Shown here: positions 14,223 to 16,330 of the stretch, piece by piece
How positions within the stretch are numbered: position 1 is the first letter of the stretch
Layout of the letters: every line of letters starts with the position of its first letter
From: Eubacteriales Family XIII. Incertae Sedis bacterium
GTDB taxonomy: Bacteria; Bacillota; Clostridia; Peptostreptococcales; Anaerovoracaceae
Length of the DNA: 16,330 nt
Assembly (NCBI GenBank): GCA_031269205.1
Contig: JAISZM010000066.1
Coordinates: 1-16,330, forward strand
Direction: 5' to 3'
Notes under the pieces: generated by a model
Databases searched by the model: none
The model's input: only the letters and a program-made list of their open reading frames with translations
What the model was told of the DNA's origin: nothing
Translations under genes and position numbers: made by a program

Positions 14223-14378
14223 TTACTCACCACCTTTCGACCCAAACCCCAGTTTGGCCTGCATCTCCGTCTTCGCTGAGTCGGTCAGACCCTGCGTCGT
14301 GTCCTGAAAACTCAGCACCATAGCGGATATCGCGATACCGAGTATTATCATCGCTAGAAGTATTATCATTTGTTTCAT
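14223..14378 (-). CDS. 51-residue MKQMI membrane microprotein (pilin-like)
   Basis: It encodes 51 residues: MKQMIILLAMIILGIAISAM as a membrane helix, then an amphipathic outside part (SFQDTTQGLTDSAKTEMQAK) ending LGFGSKGGE. GGAGGTGA, a full anti-16S match, lies 3 bases before the ATG, so this gene should be the best translated of the locus, as expected of a major structural subunit. Position after TadB/TadC-like genes and size fit an Flp-type pilin, but the usual Gly/x4/Glu processing site is absent. The N-terminal codons use AT-rich synonyms (CAA, ATA, CTT, CTA), unlike neighbouring genes. Confidence 0.75.
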   Translation of the reverse strand: MKQMIILLAMIILGIAISAMVLSFQDTTQGLTDSAKTEMQAKLGFGSKGGE

Positions 14379-14408
14379 AAGTCACCTCCCAAAATCATCG
14401 CTGTTCTT

Positions 14409-14456
14409 AGTGCGTTCCGATAGAAGTGCGTTCCGATAGAAGTGCGCTCCAATAGA
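14409..14456. repeat. Three 16-bp direct tandem repeats upstream of the pilin-like genes
   Basis: AGTGCGTTCCGATAGA occurs at 14409-14424 and again identically at 14425-14440. A third copy, AGTGCGCTCCAATAGA (14441-14456), differs at two positions. They fill half of the 96-base gap between the TadC-like stop and the start of the 51-residue gene. Sixteen bases is about 1.5 helical turns, and the copies abut with no spacers, so this is not a CRISPR. A protein-binding array, an RNA element in the polycistronic message, or a slippage-prone tract are the options. Confidence 0.9.
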
Positions 14457-14474
14457 AAGTCCTGCCCCCTTCCT

Positions 14475-15140
14475 TCAAAAAAATAACGTTTCAAAAAGGT
14501 CACGCTGTTCGATATAGTACGATACGAATATGAAATTCATGAGCACGACAAGGACGTTCAACACGGCGGGGAAATATATGAGATCGCTGTATATCTCGTT
14601 GCGCCTTTTCAGCGCCGTCGTGCGGGCTTCCTTGATCGCGCTTTGATACGAGAGCAGCGTCGACGATAATTTTTCCGGCGACACGTCGTCCCACCTCGCG
14701 AGTATGTGGATGAAGTCGCCGGCCATCGGCGTATTCACTTCCTCCGCAAAGCGTCGGACCATTTCGTCCTTCCGGTTCATGCGGAGCAGCGCGAGCGCTC
14801 TGCGGAACGCCGGCGCGAGATCGCCTTCCGCGCGGGCGAGCTGTTCGAAGAGAGCGTCGGCCGGTATGTGCGCGTCGCCCGAGGACGCTATGATGTTGCG
14901 CGCGGCGCTGATGGACTCGAATATCTCGCGATCCGCACGCTCGTTCCGCCTTGCCCTCGGCAGTATGTCTCTGAGCCGCGCTCCGAGTGGCGCGCCGAAT
15001 CTCATCATCGCGCGAGGATAACCGAGCGCGACGATCACCCTGTCTCTGACCCGGGCGAGTCTCGATTCGTTGGGGGAGAGAACCACGGCGCCCGAACATA
15101 TGAGCAGTATCGCGAAGGAGCATATGATGGTATCGTTCAT
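14475..15140 (-). CDS. TadC-like (T2SSF-type) pilus assembly membrane protein
   Basis: A 221-residue protein. ATG 15140 is chosen because GAGGTG lies 4 bases upstream; the ATG at 15152 would place that element inside the gene. One membrane helix at residues about 3-22 (DTIICSFAILLICSGAVVL), a cytoplasmic helical domain of about 150 residues rich in Arg/Ala, and a membrane region near the end (about 183-212, FPAVLNVLVVLMNFIFVSYYI). TadC-type proteins usually have about 300 residues and three or more helices, so this one is short. Assignment rests on layout and on its place next to the TadB-like gene. It would form the inner-membrane platform with TadB. Confidence 0.65.
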   Translation of the reverse strand: MNDTIICSFAILLICSGAVVLSPNESRLARVRDRVIVALGYPRAMMRFGAPLGARLRDILPRARRNERADREIFESISAARNIIASSGDAHIPADALFEQLARAEGDLAPAFRRALALLRMNRKDEMVRRFAEEVNTPMAGDFIHILARWDDVSPEKLSSTLLSYQSAIKEARTTALKRRNEIYSDLIYFPAVLNVLVVLMNFIFVSYYIEQRDLFETLFF

Positions 15141-15190
15141 GTTACACCTCATTTCAATTCACATTCCGCGTCGCTTCACGGATCGCCACC

Positions 15191-16147
15191 TCAAAAATCC
15201 AACTTCCTGTTCGTTATCACCTCGATGAGCACGAGATTCATGAAGAACAGGAAGACTGCGGCCACGAAGAACCCGAAGCCTTCGGCCGTCGCGAACTGAT
15301 TGCGCGCGAAACGCGCGGGACTCAGGCCGAGCAGCGTCACGGAGACGAAGAACGAGCCGACGTACGAGAGCGGGATGAGAAATACGACGAGCCGCACGGA
15401 CTCTCCGTTGATACGCTTCCTCTCCTCGGCGAGGGCGCGCGCTTCGCGCAGCTGTGACAGGATGTCTTCGATCGCGAGGGAAATGTCGCGGCCCGTCAGC
15501 GCGGCTGAACGGATGTTGTATGCCAGCATACGTCCCCAGTTCGTGCCTATGCCGTAAGCTAAGGCGTTCGCGGCGGCCGCTACGCGTTCGCGGCTGCCCG
15601 TGCTTCGCAGCTCCATGAGCAGCGCCGACAGCAGTCTGCGGGTAACAGGTATGCCCGCGGCTTTCTCGATTGTCTTTTCAATCGCGTCCTCGATGTTGCA
15701 TCCCGATATCCAGTATTGCGTCAACAGCGCGGACACGAGGTTCTCACCCTCGTAGCTGCCCACGCGGCGGATGCGTTCAAGTCGGACGCGCAGGTACAGG
15801 TACGGGAGCGACGCGAAGGCGAGCGCGATGGCGAAAGAGAGAAAGGGCGTCAGGTTCGTCGCCGACGCGGTGAACACGATGAAGAACATCGCTATGAGCA
15901 GGGTCAGGAACGCCGTGGGCGTCAGCGGTCTTTTCATCGTGGCCGCGAGCAGGCCGCTCAGGTGGCTGCCTATCGCCGAGGGGGTAGACGCGAGCCTCCG
16001 CGCCGGGTCAAGTCTACGTCTGCGCCGCAGCGCGGCCATGAGCCGCGCGATGTCGCCGCGCATAAAAATGAGTATACCTGTGAGCAGCGTCAAGTATATG
16101 GCGGCCGACGCGACGGAGATAACCGCGTAGGGATCGAAGCCCGTCAT
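15191..16147 (-). CDS. TadB-like (T2SSF-domain) pilus assembly membrane protein
   Basis: A 318-residue integral membrane protein. Membrane segments lie at about 8-30, two closely spaced at about 80-118, and two at the C-terminus (about 253-275 and 290-312). Between them lies a cytoplasmic helical domain (about 125-250) with the GENLVSALLTQYWISGCNIEDAIE-type start and the LTGRDISLAIEDILSQLREARALAEERKR run typical of the T2SSF fold in TadB. It forms the platform that couples the pilus ATPase to pilin extrusion. Its ATG overlaps the TGA of the upstream ATPase gene as ATGA. A gap of 50 bases separates it from the TadC-like gene. Confidence 0.8.
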   Translation of the reverse strand: MTGFDPYAVISVASAAIYLTLLTGILIFMRGDIARLMAALRRRRRLDPARRLASTPSAIGSHLSGLLAATMKRPLTPTAFLTLLIAMFFIVFTASATNLTPFLSFAIALAFASLPYLYLRVRLERIRRVGSYEGENLVSALLTQYWISGCNIEDAIEKTIEKAAGIPVTRRLLSALLMELRSTGSRERVAAAANALAYGIGTNWGRMLAYNIRSAALTGRDISLAIEDILSQLREARALAEERKRINGESVRLVVFLIPLSYVGSFFVSVTLLGLSPARFARNQFATAEGFGFFVAAVFLFFMNLVLIEVITNRKLDF

Positions 16148-16330
16148 GACATCCGGCTCCTGTCACTCAACCCTTTCAGGCAGAGGTCGAAGGCGGCGAA
16201 GGCGTCCGCGTCCTCCTCGAGTCCTATGTCGCGCTTGTCCTGGCCGACGTGGTAGGTCCACTTCCATGAGTCAGCCGACCTTCCGTAGCGGCAAATCTCG
16301 TACATGAGTACGCGCGAGCCATCCTCGGAT
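16144..16330 (-). CDS. C-terminus of probable CpaF/TadA-like pilus ATPase (5' end outside window)
   Basis: Sixty-one codons are open to the window edge and end in TGA overlapping the TadB-like start. The visible protein reads DGSRVLMYEICRYGRS ... WKWTYHVGQD ... DAFAAFDLCLKGLSDRSRMS. The DGSRVL...EI segment is like the end of the ATPase core in secretion ATPases, and in Tad loci the ATPase gene normally directly precedes tadB. No Walker motif lies within this fragment, so the call depends mainly on context. Confidence 0.5.
   Translation of the reverse strand, partial: SEDGSRVLMYEICRYGRSADSWKWTYHVGQDKRDIGLEEDADAFAAFDLCLKGLSDRSRMS

Noticed and set aside
14409..14456. CRISPR array
   Set aside because: Repeats are only 16 bp and directly adjacent with no spacers, and no cas gene is present.

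Overview
The window looks like chromosomal DNA from a GC-rich, Gram-positive-type bacterium, most likely a member of the Clostridia. This is inference. It rests on strong AGGAGG-type ribosome binding sites, frequent ATA isoleucine and AGG/AGA arginine codons in GC-rich genes, a secreted coiled-coil NlpC/P60 hydrolase, a DUF2284 protein, an adenosylcobalamin-dependent ribonucleotide reductase, and a reduced Tad-like pilus locus. No tRNA, rRNA, transposon, phage gene or CRISPR array was seen.

Layout. 1-696 (+) is the 3' end of an acyl-CoA ligase/synthetase. It converges through a shared hairpin terminator on a secreted NlpC/P60 peptidoglycan hydrolase (757-1848, -). A divergent intergenic region leads to thiamine pyrophosphokinase (2056-2745, +), which converges on a DUF2284 cysteine-rich protein (2764-3309, -). 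A 513-base gene-free stretch follows. It holds the DUF2284 promoter, an AT-rich patch, and a candidate structured leader RNA closed by an 11-bp long-range helix. It precedes a three-gene MacAB-type export operon: a long HlyD/MacA adaptor, an ATPase and a MacB/FtsX permease (3823-7365, +). Then comes a class II (B12-dependent) ribonucleoside-triphosphate reductase with an ATP cone (7607-9961, +). Its promoter overlaps two NrdR-box-like sites whose starts lie 32 bp apart. A consensus promoter overlapping the nrdJ stop codon starts a signalling unit: a stand-alone V4R-domain protein followed by a cytosolic HAMP-like/PAS-like/GGDEF diguanylate cyclase. The two genes are separated by three 39-bp tandem repeats. 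A dihydropyrimidinase/hydantoinase follows (12201-13598, +).

The right end, all on the minus strand, is a Tad-like locus read right to left: the C-terminus of a probable CpaF/TadA ATPase (from beyond the window), a TadB-like and a TadC-like membrane protein, three 16-bp tandem repeats, then a chain of very small genes coupled by ATGA or near-ATGA junctions. Three of these encode proteins starting MKQ-(F/M)-I followed by one hydrophobic helix. They are the least explained part of the window and the best candidate for an undescribed system: a minimal Tad-like machine with atypical micro-pilins.

How the parts work together: most neighbours are functionally independent housekeeping or accessory genes. 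The clear functional units are the export operon, the V4R/GGDEF pair and the Tad-like operon.
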